From Plasmodium brasilianum (taxonomy: Eukaryota; Apicomplexa; Aconoidasida; Haemosporida; Plasmodiidae), in NCBI RefSeq assembly GCF_023973825.1, contig NC_090124.1, forward strand, positions 2,225,501-2,289,500: 64,000 nucleotides of DNA, written 5' to 3'. The stretch's first letter is position 1. Every line of letters starts with the position of its first letter. The position numbers were made by a program, and so were the translations under genes. Below the pieces are notes generated by a model. That model did not search any database. It had not been told where the DNA came from and saw only the letters and a program-made list of their open reading frames with translations. Shown piece by piece: positions 46,185 to 58,900 of this stretch.

Positions 46185-46446
46185 TTGAGTTTTCAGCGTT
46201 ACATATATATAATATGTGCTGTTACATTTATCTTAACATTTTTAAGTATAATAACATAGCAGATATTGCAGTGTTATACGTATATACATATTCGCATATT
46301 TTGTATGCACGTATGTACGTATGTACATGTTTGTAAAGGGATTAACAATTTCACTACCGTTTCTTCCTATTTTATAGAAACAAGAAATATCGAATTAAAA
46401 AAAAATAATTTGAGTAAAAATAAAATGAAAGGATGAAAAAACAGAA
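45629..46446. promoter_or_regulatory. Divergent promoter region (RabGGTase beta / EF-G)
   Basis: About 820 bp separate two divergent start codons. It includes an A27 tract at 45711-45738 and a T21 tract at 46158-46174. Just before EF-G lies a uORF, ATG at 46433 to TGA at 46448-46450, whose stop overlaps the EF-G ATG (46447) as ATGA. No gene is seen. Confidence 0.5.
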
Positions 46447-49400
46447 ATGATAAAGTTATTTTTATCAAAAAGATACAAAGTTTTAACGCTCTTCCTTTTT
46501 TTGTTAATTCTGATATTAAATGAAGTTACAAGAACTTTATGTAATAAGAAAGGAAGCGCATTATATGGGGGAAAAACAAGCTCGTTAAGTAGTGGGCAGC
46601 TAAAGCCGTTAAACAATTGGCAAAAATCGAGGGTACATTATTATGAAGGTAAACATAAGAGGGAGAAGAAAGATAGGGTGAAGCTATTTATCTTATATAA
46701 AAATCCTAAGAATGGAGGAGTACTTATCCCACAAAACAGAAGAAAAAATAAAGTAAATATCTTTCGCTTAAAATTAAATAATTTGTGTTCTAGAAAAGAT
46801 GTCAAATTAGAAAATTATAGAAATATAGGTATTATTGCACATATAGATGCTGGGAAAACAACAACGACAGAACGAATATTATATTATACAAATGTAATTA
46901 AGAAGATAGGAGAAGTACATGAAGGGTTATCAACAATGGATTATCTTGATATAGAAAGAGAAAAGGGTATAACGATTAATGCTGCTGTTACTACTTGTTA
47001 TTGGAATGGCAGTGAAAAAAATTTAGATGAATATAGGATAAATATAATTGATACACCAGGGCATGTTGATTTCACTGCAGAAGTAGAAAAGAGCTTACGA
47101 GTTTTAGATGGTGGAGTTGTTGTATTTGATAGTAGTGAGGGTGTAGAATCTCAGTCAGAGACGGTTTGGAAACAAGCTAACAGATATAATATTAGTAGAA
47201 TTATATTTTTAAATAAATTAGACAAAGTGGGAGCTAATTTTGATTCTTGTATTGAAGAAATAAAAAGAAAATTAAATAAAAAAATATTAATATTATATGT
47301 ACCAGTTTTTGAGATGAGTAATTTTATTAGTACTATTGATATATTAAAAGAAAAAATGATTGTATATAAAAACTCTCACAATTTTGTTTTTGAAGATATT
47401 CCAAAGGTACATTATAATTTATTTTTAAAATATAAAAATTTATTATATGAACAGATTGCAGAAAATTTTAATCTATTTCTTAACAATTATTTAAATGATA
47501 AGCCTATGGAAGTGGAAGAAATTGAAGAGTACATTAGAAAATTAGTCGTAGAACAAAAATATAATGTAGTTATGTGCGGGTCAGCTTTAAAAAACAAAAA
47601 CATACATATGTTACTGGATCTTGTAGTTAAATACTTACCTTCTCCTATAGACTCAATTCAGAATTATAAGAAACAAATAATATACAAATATGATGTTAGT
47701 AAAAGAGGGGAAAAGCTGCTGCGTGTCCAACTCAATGCGGATAAGACTGGAAAAGCAGGAGATGTCTACACAGGTAAACCTTCAGACAATGAAGTTCAGA
47801 ATGGTCATATAAGTGAGAAAGAGGGCATAAAGAAGGGTACTGCAGAGAAAAAAGTGAGCATTGGTAGTAGCGGTATCAGTGACCACAGCACTGACGGTGC
47901 CGACAATTGCAGCAACGATTACAGCAGCCATAGCAGCATGGAAAAGAAGAAAAGGAGCACAGCGTGCACAGGTAACAAGACAGAGAATTTCGAGACTAAT
48001 GGGAAGGCAGAAATAGATCCTAGCCACCAAATATCAGAAGAGTTAAACGAATTAAATATAAAAAATTATAAGAGAAAAGTTGTAGGGCTAATATACAAAA
48101 TTATGAATGACCAACATTTGGGAAATATTAATTATGTTCGTATATATGAAGGTCAAATAAATAGAGGAGATTATATATATAATAATAGAACAAAAAAGAG
48201 CGAAAAAATATCTAAAATATTTTTTATACATTCTAGTGAAAAATATGAATTAGAAAATGCACGTGTAGGTGATATTGTGGGACTTGTTGGGTTAAAAGAT
48301 ACCCAAATTGGTGATACTTTAAGTAATGTATTTTTAAGAGCAGAGTTAAAAAAAATTAAAGATATTCCACCAATTATAAGTTTTTATATATATAATAAAA
48401 ATAAAAATGAGTATGAAAAATTAATTAATGCATTAATTAAAATTAGAAAAGAAGATCATTCTTTTTTTTTTCACATAAATCAGGACACAAAAGATTTACT
48501 TATTAGTGGTGTTGGAGAATTGCATTTACAAATTATAATTAATAAAATTCAGAAAGAATTTAATATTCCAATAATATATGGACAACCTCAAATATCTTAT
48601 AAAGAAACATTTACGGAAAATGTTGAAGCCAGAGGAAAGTATATTAAACAGTCAGGAGGTAGAGGACAGTATGGAGATGTACACATCAAAATTGAACCCA
48701 TGTATAATTATTCGGACGAAGAAGACGCCGATGAAGATAATGCTAGTGTTAGTGATAATAATTATAAGGATGAAGAATATGTAAATGGTGAGAATGGAAA
48801 TAATAACAAAAATTTGGATAAAAATAGTATGAATATTGATACATCAGAAGTTAATAATAATATTATTATAAAGAATGAAATAACATGTGGAGCAATCCCG
48901 TCTGTGTATTTTGATGCAATATATACAGGTATAAGGGAACAGTGTAATTTAGGGGTCCTTTTTAATTCCCCTTTAATAAATATTATTATTAGAATTGTCG
49001 ATGGATCATTTCATCCCGTTGATAGTAATGAACATGCATTTAAATTGGCAGCTGGGTTAGCTATCAGAGAAGCAGCAAGGAAAGTGACCATTAGGCTCCT
49101 GGAGCCCATGATGAATGTATTATAAAAAAAAAAAAAAAATTGAAAATTGACGCATGAAGGAATAGAAGAAACACGCTTATAATTACTTATAAAGATGTTA
49201 TATTTATTGTGATACGTAAAAATTAAAAAAAAAATTTTTTTTTTTTCTTGCAGCTGAATGTGTCAGTGCCTACGGAATATTTAGGTGATGTAATTAGCGA
49301 TTTAGTTAAAAAAAGGGGAAAAATACAACATGTGGATGAAAGTAAGGCAATAAATGAGAAAATATACTTTGACTTTTTTTTTGCAGTATATCCGTTTGGG

Positions 49401-49903
49401 TGAATTGACATACATTCTGTTATGCATATGTTTATATGGGCATATATATGCTTAGACGTGTATATATGTTGAGAGAGACCTATAAATACATGCGTACATA
49501 CCCGCTTAAATGGATTTCTAAATTAGGTGATGAATTTACCAAAGAAATATTCGCCCGAGCTCCCATGGCCTCCATTTTGTCGTATGTTAGTGACCTACGG
49601 AAAATAACTAAAGGAAGAGGTTATACATCCCACATTTAAAATGATGTTTAGTTTATTAAAATATGAAAAAACGTGATAAATTAGTCAATAAGACTCCAAG
49701 ATATTCCATGAGACATCATATGTCTTGAGATAAAACAATGTCATATATATTAAAAATATAGGTATCATTTTAATGTCCACTTGATTCACAATTTTTTTTT
49801 TTTTTTTTTTTATTTATTTTTAGGAAATTACACTATGACACTTCACAAGTATTCATTAGTACCACAGTACATACAGGAACAAATATTACAAAAGAAGGAG
49901 TAA
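46447..49903 (+). CDS. Elongation factor G, apicoplast-targeted (four exons)
   Basis: This GTPase drives ribosomal translocation in the apicoplast. Exons 46447-49116, 49254-49341, 49527-49619 and 49824-49903 join in phase to 976 residues. A signal-peptide-like hydrophobic run (residues 12-24) followed by a basic, Ser/Lys-rich stretch is the classical bipartite apicoplast leader. GTPase motifs: AHIDAGKTT (131-139), DTPGHVDF (202-209) and NKLD (256-259). Two hydrophilic insertions interrupt domain II (about 425-535) and domain IV (about 755-810). The three small exons restore domain V: EPMMN|LNVSVPTEYLGDVISDL...VDES|DEFTKEIFARAPMASILSYVSDLRKITKGRG|NYTMTLHKYSLVP, ending QEQILQKKE. Without them the protein would stop at ...EPMMNVL. 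The third intron uses a weak donor (GTTATA). Position and leader match the P. falciparum apicoplast EF-G. Confidence 0.93.
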
Positions 49904-50187
49904 TGGAATATTATTTACTTTTTTGGTATTATGAAACCTTTTCCATTAAAATTGTTGACTTTTTTTTTTTTTGAATTAAAAACTGTATCAAAATAAATTT
50001 ATGAACAGTGCATAATTTTATTGTGTTCATAAATATTTGTCTTTTTTTTTGTATTTGTATTAAGTGTTTGTTATAAAATAGTAATGCTTTAAAATTCTTA
50101 AGTAAATGTTAATTAATTCTTTTTGTGTTTATTTTATATTTCTATGCAATATTTGTGGAATTGTTTTAAGTGTCAAATGAAGAAAAC

Positions 50188-50218
<31 letters not shown>

Positions 50219-50711
50219 GCATTCTTAACAAAGTGCATTTTTTTTTTATAATATTATTTTCCTTTTTATAACTCATTTTTAATTTTAATTTTATTATTTG
50301 TTTTACATAAATATATGTATTAAAACATTTACAAAACATATTAAATTTATAAAAAAAAAAATAACAATTGCTTTATTTTAACACCACTCACCATTGTGTA
50401 TCAGCACATAAAAGTATTTCCATAAGATCGCGCTCCTTAGGAAGTATTTTTCCTCATTGTCTTCATGGAGTAATTGTATAACATACGCACGTTATGGTAA
50501 AATGCTTTAAAAATATGGGTTGTACAGTTAAATATATACATACATACATACATACATACATACATACGTACATACATACATACGTACTTACATACATACG
50601 TACATACATACATACGTACATACATACATACGTACATACATACATACATACGTACATACATGCATAATATACATATATATATATAATAATTTTCCCATTT
50701 TGCTGTGAATT
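49904..50711. other. Convergent intergenic region
   Basis: This spacer lies between EF-G and a secreted-protein gene. It contains an A26 tract (50193-50218) and the (CATA)n/(CGTA) array at 50531-50662. No gene is seen. Confidence 0.6.
50531..50662. repeat. Tetranucleotide array (catacatacgta-type)
   Basis: Cata units interrupted at near-regular intervals by cgta give a 12-bp superperiod. It is not the Plasmodium telomere repeat, despite similar short units. Confidence 0.85.
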
Positions 50712-51768
50712 TTAATATATGAACTGCTCTTCATTAAGGTATATTTCTTTACCTTTGTACCAAGTACTACATTTTTTATATGCACTGAAACTAAATGTAG
50801 CAGCTATTTTAGTTTATCCTTCTTTTTTTTTTTCTGTTCTTTTTTAGATATTATTGTATACTGACTCCGTCTTACATAGTGTTCATGTAATTCAAAATGT
50901 GTAGATAATGGTCCACAATTTGATATATCTTATTTTTGTCTTCCTCCTTTATATTTTTTTTTGAGTAATAATATTTTATTTTATTTATATTATGTAGAAA
51001 TATATAATAATAAATACCATTACTTTTAAAATAAGCAAAAATCTTTAACATGATATGATATGAGAGCACGTTGAATTTATTGATTGCAAGAGAGTACTGA
51101 ATTATTTTATTTAATCTTAAACATTCGAAGAGGATATCTAATAATATATCTTTCTTAATTGTTGTATTTTTATCTATTTTTTTATAAATTTCGAACTCAT
51201 TTTCATAAATATTTTTTTCATCTATATATGATTTTAATAGTTCTTCGATATTTGGATTATCAAAAAATTCCAAATATTTTAAGACGTGTAAATTAAAAAA
51301 GCTTTCAAAATTTTCCCTGTTTTCATAAATGAATGAACACAAATTTTTATTTTTTACGTCTGAAGTATATATTTCCACATTTTTAATATAATTATGTGAT
51401 GCTAAACAAGCTTTTAACAATAAAGAAATGTTTAGGGGGATATCTTTTTCTCTATCAATGTCAAAAATAGTTAAGTGGGATAATGTATAGATATATTGCT
51501 TTAATATATTTTCATTTTTATCATCGTCTAATGTACAAGATTCTTCATTTGCTATGGATGTCTGTATTTCATTTTTACTTACAAATAAAGTCTTTTGTGA
51601 AACATTTTCATGGTTATAAGACATATTTTTATTTATATATTTTTTTTTGTTATAGTTCACATTAATTCCATTTAATATATCAATAAACAGCACTTTTTTA
51701 CAAAGGGACATTGTTAAAACAAAAAAGAAAAAGGCTAGCATAAATAAGTTAAAGGAAAGTAATTTCAT
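50712..51768 (-). CDS. Secreted or organelle-targeted protein of unknown function (two exons)
   Basis: About 323 residues. The N-terminus (MKLLSFNLFMLAFFFFVLTMSLC) is a clear signal peptide, followed by a Lys/Asn-rich stretch that could be an apicoplast transit peptide. The rest is helical, with FDIDREKDIPLNISLLLKACL, ENFESFFNLHVLKYLEFFD and DILLDILFECLRLNKIIQYSLAINKFNVLSYH; no family is recognised. Exon 1 (50876-51768) meets a strong donor, GTAAGA, two bases before an apparent stop. Exon 2 (50712-50790) continues in phase as FSAYKKCSTWYKGKEIYLNEEQFIY then TAA. Two AG acceptors six bases apart (exon starting 50790 or 50784) keep the same frame. An apicoplast role is suggested only by the leader. 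Confidence 0.75.
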
Positions 51769-53022
51769 TTTTCCTACAGTTAATATATATTTATGTACTG
51801 TTTGTATTGTTATTTAATATGTAAAATAGAGAATAAATTATAAGTTTGAATTTACGTTGTTTTTTTTTTTTTTTTTTTTTGTGTGTATGTGAGTGATATT
51901 TCTTTCTTTTTTTAAGAAATATATTTATTATCCTGTTTCCGAACTACAGTGAAGTAACAATTTGGTTGTTTCATCATATTTGATCTTCTGGGCACATAAT
52001 TATTTTTATTATGCACATGAACAAATATATTTTTTTTAAATTACTACTTTTTTTTTAATATATTCGGTACAAGTAGCAAACCTCCTTGAAGATAATCAAA
52101 GCCACATTTCGAATTATATATGTAAATTATTCCATATTTTGCTTTAAATTTTACAAAATTTTGAAAAACGTCGTTCCCCCACATCGTAACATTTGTTTAC
52201 ATAAATACATGTATAGGTATAGTACCCATGCAAATGAAAATGTTCATATGTGAGCAATAGAAAAAAAAAAAAAAAATCTGTACTGTACGTGTGGGACATA
52301 CTTAAGAGAAAATGCATGTTATTCTTTGTTTAATCGAATGTAAATTTTTTCCCTTTTCTACTTTTAATGCATACATGCAAATGCCACATATTGTTTATAT
52401 ATATGCTGCGGCTTAAAAAGAAAATGCCCTTTTCATTGTCTCTACAACTTGCTGTTTAGTTTTTCATTTTTTTTGATAACATTACGTTGTTGATTTATGA
52501 TAAATAAATTTTGTTTGTTCATTTGAAAAAATGGGATATGAAAACGCAAAAACTAACTAATATATGGAAGTTTTAAAAAATTACGAATTGTACATATACA
52601 AATGTTTTAAAAGGGTAGGACTTTTACCATGCATATAAATGTATACATACATACAAATACATACATACATACATACAAATAGATACATACATACAAATAC
52701 ATACATATAAACGCATATATGTACATATATAAACATATGTACGTTCTGCTTATTCATTTACTTTTCTCTTCTTTTTTTTGATAATTTATTTTATATTTAA
52801 AATTAAGAATAACTGTTATGAACATGTTACACGGTTGTGGATACAAAAAAAAAAAGAAAAAAAAAGAAAAAAAAAAGCTGCCACTTTTTAAAACATTCAA
52901 TTATAGGAAAGTAAATACCCTATTTTTTTAATTATTATTATATTTTTTTTTCTCACCAATACGTTAAAAAGAAAAAAAAAAAAATTCTATTTTATATATA
53001 CTGTATAAATAAGTAAATATTT
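51769..53022. other. Intergenic region
   Basis: Lies between the start of the secreted-protein gene and the end of the MYND gene, both on the minus strand, so it should hold the secreted-protein promoter. It includes a T22 tract (51860-51880), a catacatacaaat-type array (52640-52715) and A-rich tracts near 52847-52876. No gene is seen. Confidence 0.55.
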
Positions 53023-54243
53023 TCATGAGCAAATTCTTTTATGAAAAACGAAGTCTCTTCTTTGACATTCAATTGAGCAGTAGTAGACCTTTTTGCACTT
53101 TCCACATCTTTTTAAATTTTTTTCCTGCAATTTGAAAAATAAAAATATATATGTAAGGACATATGTTACGTAAACACATCCACACTAATACATACTATGG
53201 AAATGAATTGTGAAAAAATCATAAAATCATGGTCTTAAATGAATAAGAAGAAGGTTGAAATGACGTAATATGCAACACTGCGTAGGATAGAGTATTTTTT
53301 TTTTTTTTTTTCTATTGAGCAATATGAATTTATCACTTAAGCTAATTTGTAAACATATTTCTGTGTGTACCGTATAGCAATGTTCACAAGCAGTCGTTTT
53401 TGTGCTTGATGTGCTCACATTAGTGTCTCCATCTTTCGGCCCTTTCATTTGCTTTAACAAGTCTTGCATGGCTTGCGCTTGGTCCCACCTAGAAAATTGA
53501 AAAAAAAAAAAAAAGGGAAATTTTACGAATGATTTTAAATAGAGCAAAAATATATAAATACATAATGTATCGTCTCTCTTCCATGAGTAGTTTTTAATTA
53601 ACAACGTTAATTCTTATATTTTTAAACTCCTTTTTGTAAAATGTAAAAAATTTCGGGTAAGTTTACACAATATATACAATATATGGTAGTACCTATTTTC
53701 AGCCTTTGGAGGATTTTTCAAAAATTCTTCATATTCTTTTATGGTAAAATCACATCTCTTGAAATCTTCATTATCATAAGTTTTTGATAAAAATGCATCT
53801 CCGTAAATATCTGTACTACATATCCTTGAAGCTCTACTATTGTAAGGTAGTTTTTTTATTCGTCCAATATCATCAATATAACAATTAACACCAAAAAAAT
53901 TTGTTTTTTCAGATGGAATTGTCAATGGAATAATTTGGTAAGTTTGAGATGATTCAATTGCATTATTTATTAAATCGGGTGTTATAGTATTTAAATTTTC
54001 TTTATTTTCATTTTGTTCATTATCATTTGCTTTACCTGTATTTAATTTTTCTTTTATAGTTTCTTTTAGCTCGTCTTTTCCTTTTTCATCAAAAATTATT
54101 CTTCTAAAATAAGATCCTAAAGTATTTTGAAATTTTTCTTCACTTCCTTTAAAATTCAATTCTTTTATTTCATTATTTATATCACTACTTATTAAAACAT
54201 ACTTAAAACCCGTGTGAATACACTTTAAAATATCATCAGCCAT
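53023..54243 (-). CDS. MYND-type zinc-finger protein (three exons)
   Basis: Three exons, 53693-54243, 53371-53488 and 53023-53124, join in phase to 256 residues. The finger is visible only after splicing: ACEHCYT|EKNLKRCGKCKKVYYCSIECQRRDFVFHKRICS, with C218, C221, C230, C233, C239, C243, H251 and C255 in the exact CxxC-x8-CxxC-x5-CxxxC-x7-HxxxC MYND spacing. Donors are GTACTA and GTACAC; acceptors are ttttctag and attgcag. The N-terminal part has no known enzyme motif but contains a compact block FFGVNCYIDDIGRIKKLPYNSRAS...DIYGDAFLSKTYDNEDFKRCDFTIKEYEEF, similar in style to algal and protist MYND proteins. MYND fingers bind proline-rich peptides; the partner here is unknown. Confidence 0.88.
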
Positions 54244-55993
54244 TTCTATATTATTTTATTCTTATTTTTTCAATACGTGAAGAAAACTGTTTGAACTTCA
54301 GAAGAATCTCCGGGAGGGAACATATATATATATATAAATATTTAATCGTGAATGTATATATGAATGTATGTAAATATACATATATATACATGTATAAATA
54401 AGTACATACATGAACACATAAGTACGTACGTGCATACAACTTATATATTCATACGAAAGAGACTAATCACAACATAATCATGTAGTCAAAAAGGAACTTA
54501 TAATGGCCCGTTACAGCGTCAAATTATTGAAAATTTGAAGAATCATACACTAATTTTGTTACCAATTTGACTTATTTTTTAGTTTATTTTCTCTCATTTC
54601 ATAAAAAAGATGATATATTATAACAAAAAAAAAAAAAAAAAAAAACATTTATGTATTTATAAAAACGATTGTAAACGAAGGTACACTTAAAATTTTTTAA
54701 AAAAGATTTTTTATCACGAAAAGAAGGGTTATATTGGGGAAGACGATAAAAAAAAAAAAAAAAAAGAACACATGCATATAAATATATATGTGCGTATTTA
54801 TCTATATAACTATACATTACGTTTAAGTATATTTATGAATGAAGTGCAGTTTTATACAGGTGGAGTAAACTAATCAATTCGTTCGCAAATATACAAGATA
54901 AAAAAAAAAGGCACATACGTTTAATACATTTTTTTATGCATAAAAACAAAAATTTTTTTAATGTTAATTTCAAAACACAATAAAAATTTATTTTAATGTT
55001 TGTTCCATTTAATAAATAGGTCAACTTTTTGTTTCTTTGTAAATTTGAAAGAATAAAAGGAACGGGTTTTATTATATTTTTCGGTGATTTTACTATATTT
55101 TTTTACGTCGGATTTTTTCTACTGCGTATTCTGGGGCACATATAAATATATATATATATATATATATGTTTATTTTTTTTTTTTTTGCTCCTTTGATATT
55201 TTTCAATTTTGCGATGTTTCATGTTTAAAAATTGTAACTATTGTATTATATAATAAAACGCAAATATTTTAGGATATTTTTATTTTTTTTTTTATTGTTA
55301 CATATATCTTTAAGGATAATTCATATTTTTTTTTCTCTTCATATAAGCAAATTATTTGAATATTTATAAAAATTCAATTAGAGATACCAAAATGGGCATT
55401 TTACAAGAGCATAAGCATTAATTAGAGCAAACTAATAAGGGAAGTGTTAGTCTTGAGTTATTATGTGCACATATATATATATATATATGTACATATGAAC
55501 ATGTGTAAATGTGTTTATTCGTATACGTTTGTATTCCTTTTCATCTCTTAAAGCAAATATCTGTCGCTATTGTTCTCTTACGCGCAACAAATGAATGTAA
55601 GCATTAATAATGCAAACAGAATGATGCAAATGGAGTAATACACATGGAATGCTGCAAATAACGTGATGCAAAAGATAATAACAAAATTTGAAAGCGCAAA
55701 AATTTGGTGTCACATTTAAACTGCACTATTTCCATTAGAATAGGGCGCTAAGTAGGCTTTACAAATTTAAACTATTGTTGAAAATTACAAATAATAAGGT
55801 AAAAATAGTGCATTTCCATAGATGTAAAAAAAGATGAAATTTCAATTATGTAAAATGTACGGGTACAAATATAATGGCTTGTATGTTTAAATGTGGGTAT
55901 GCCTATACTTATATATATGTATATAAATTAGCAAAAATATTTCTATCCTCCAAAAAATAATATTTAAAATAGAAGCAAAGACAAATTTATACG
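54244..55993. other. Intergenic region upstream of the MYND gene
   Basis: Both flanking genes are on the minus strand, so this holds the MYND promoter and the MTR4 3' end. It contains A21 and A17 tracts (54628-54648, 54749-54765) and TA repeats (54323-54336, 55146-55170, 55471-55489). No gene is seen. Confidence 0.55.
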
Positions 55994-58900
55994 TTATAAA
56001 TACAAAGAGGGCGAGAATGGGATACCGCGTCTCAACTTTTTAGTTGCAGCTGTTAAAATTTCGCACATGTTGTCATTATTAATTCCTCTGAATGCGCAGA
56101 TCATTTGCCTTAGCAGTTCGTCCAAACGCCTACGAAGGTTAAGGGATGGATTAATAGGGTTAGTGTGTACATATGCACAGTGTACACATATAAGCACAAG
56201 CACGCATAGACACAATCACAGACACGAAAATACCTATGTACACACATACCTTAGGGTTCGTATAATAGACCCTTCGTAAATTTGTGAGTCCGTTAAAATT
56301 TCCATAAATGAGTGCCCACGAGCCCATAATAAAACGATAGGCATAATGGAGGACTTAAATTTATCAAGGTAATCTTTTAAATTTATATTCATTCCACAGT
56401 GATTCATTTTATTTGCTACACTGGTTGCAGTTTTTATGATTTGCTGATACCCCTCCACTAGTATGGGGTCATTAATTGTGATGTCTTTATTTGTGGATTC
56501 ATCATATACAAAACATGATAGGAAAGCACATATATAATCAAAATTATATTTACTGAAAAAATTGGAAAAGAACAATTCTGATATTACTAATTCATCAACA
56601 CTTAAAATTGCGCTCGCTATTTGTCCTTTCATAGTAACTATGTAATTTTTTTCCTCACCCATGTTATTATTAACATTGGCATTTTTACTACCACCGTGGT
56701 TGTTTTTGCTATCACTATTGTGATTTTGGTAGATTAAGCGATCATCTGTGGAACCAACAGTTTGTTCATTTGTATTGAAAATATTTTGCTGATTTGTCAG
56801 GCTTATATCACTTTGCTCACTCGTCCTAGCAACATTCTGAATAGTTTTTACTTCATTTTCATCCTTTATATTTTCTAAATTGTGCGAAATTTCAATATAA
56901 TTTAAACTCTCCAACAAAATGAGCATATTTTTTAATTCTTTTTTAAGAACAATAAATCGGCATTTTTCAATGTTCGACTCTAAAATGTTTTTTTCAAATT
57001 GTAAGGCAACATACTTATTATACATATGATAATATTTATTTAAGTTTTTATTATTTAATAATTTATTTTTTTTTAATACATTTTCATGATAACTTATATT
57101 TTTTACAATTTTTAAAAATGCCTCATCTTTAATATCCATTTGATAGGGACTAATAACTGGAATATTTTTTTCTCCTTTTAAACAACTGACCATGGTGTTA
57201 TATTTCAATCTAACGTTTTCAATTTCTTCTTCACTTTTTTTATCAAATGGCTTGTCTATGCTTAATACGACTGCTGATATTTGATAAATGCATTTAATAT
57301 GAAAACACATAAATTTCCATTTTGCTTTTAATCTATCACTTGGTGGAATATATTCTCTCTCGTCATTCTCGTTTTCATTGTTACCAATGTCTCTGTCAGC
57401 TGTACCTCTGTCTTCACTTCCATTTTCATCGTCATCATACTGCGTTCGCTTTCTTTTTTTACTTTCATTATAGGGAACGAGACAATCAACAACTAACATA
57501 TCTCCCGGATCATTCCCATCTGCGTAGCTATGTTTATGAAAAGTATCTCCATTACTGTAATTATTGCTATAACTGTTGTTACTGTTATTATTGTAATTAT
57601 TATTGTTATTACTATAACTACTACTTTCTGTGCTCCTCTTTCCGCCCCTGTTTTTCCCTTCAATGACTCTTCCTTCTATGCAAATGCACCACCCCCATTT
57701 CTGGTCTTCCTCAACAAGGTATATCAACCTGCCAAGGGCTAAATAGGGGGTTATGTTTTTCTTCGATGTTAATATAGACCTGTAGGACTCCCCCAGTTCT
57801 ACTAATTTACTTGTGATTATATAATAATTAGATATATAAGAATATATGGTACCGTACTTTTTTAGCTCCTCGTTAAAATTACTGTCATCATTATTATTAT
57901 TATCAGCAGCATAATTTTTGTTTTCGTCATCCAAATTTTTGTTGTCATTACTGCAGAGTGCATTGCAGGAGGTGGTTGTAGTATCACTTACACTCTCCTT
58001 ACCATGAAGTACATGTACTTTTTGGTTTTCTTGTGAATTTCCTCCTTCATTATGCCCATTATTATTATGTGAGAGTGACTGAGCCATATTGTGGTCCGCC
58101 ATATTAGGTGCTGTACTTTCCGTGTCTGCTAAAGTTTGACTGCTATTTTTTTTTGTTGCTACTCTTTTGTAATAATTCATCATAATATTTTTTAAAAGAT
58201 TTGTTTTGCTTATTTCTTGGTAATTTTCGTCTAGGTAAATATTTGTTAAAGTGTTAAATATTTCTTTAATTTTTTCTTCTACTCTTTTTTTAGCTAAAAT
58301 TTTTTGAAAAAGATTTTTTTTCATTTGATATTGAATAAATGACCTTTCAATCATAAATTCTGGGGTAATACCTTCAATTCTTAATAAATTTAATATCATA
58401 TTATATCCTAGATGGAACTGACTAACTAATCTATTGGCTTCACCTACAAACAATTTTTCTGCTTCTTTCCAATGAAGAGGGCTATCTAACATAATGATGA
58501 CAATTCCTCTATCATCTAATCCTCTCCTACCAGCTCTTCCAGCCATTTGAATATATTCTCCAGATGTTATTAATCTTTTTTCTAAGCCATCAAATTTTTT
58601 TAAAGAAGTAAAGACAACAGTTTTAGCTGGCATATTTATGCCCATAGAAAAAGTTTCTGTACTAAATAAAACTTTTAACAAAGACTCTTGAAACATTATT
58701 TCGATAATCTCTTTAATGATAGGTAATAAACCTCCATGGTGTATTCCAATTCCTCTTAACAGTAAGGGTAAAATAAATTGGACCTGTGGTAATGCACGGT
58801 CATCATCAGCTAAAATTTGTATTGCATTTTCATATAACTCTTTTATTACTTCTTTTTCTGTTTCATCTGTTAAATCCACTTTATGCATGCTAGTTGCATT

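Noticed and set aside
50531..50662. Telomeric or subtelomeric repeat
   Set aside because: The units are CATA/CGTA, not the Plasmodium GGGTTYA telomere repeat, and the array lies between core genes.
57322..57742. + strand ORFs inside MTR4
   Set aside because: They are opposite the Asn/Ser-rich insertions of a clearly conserved minus-strand helicase.
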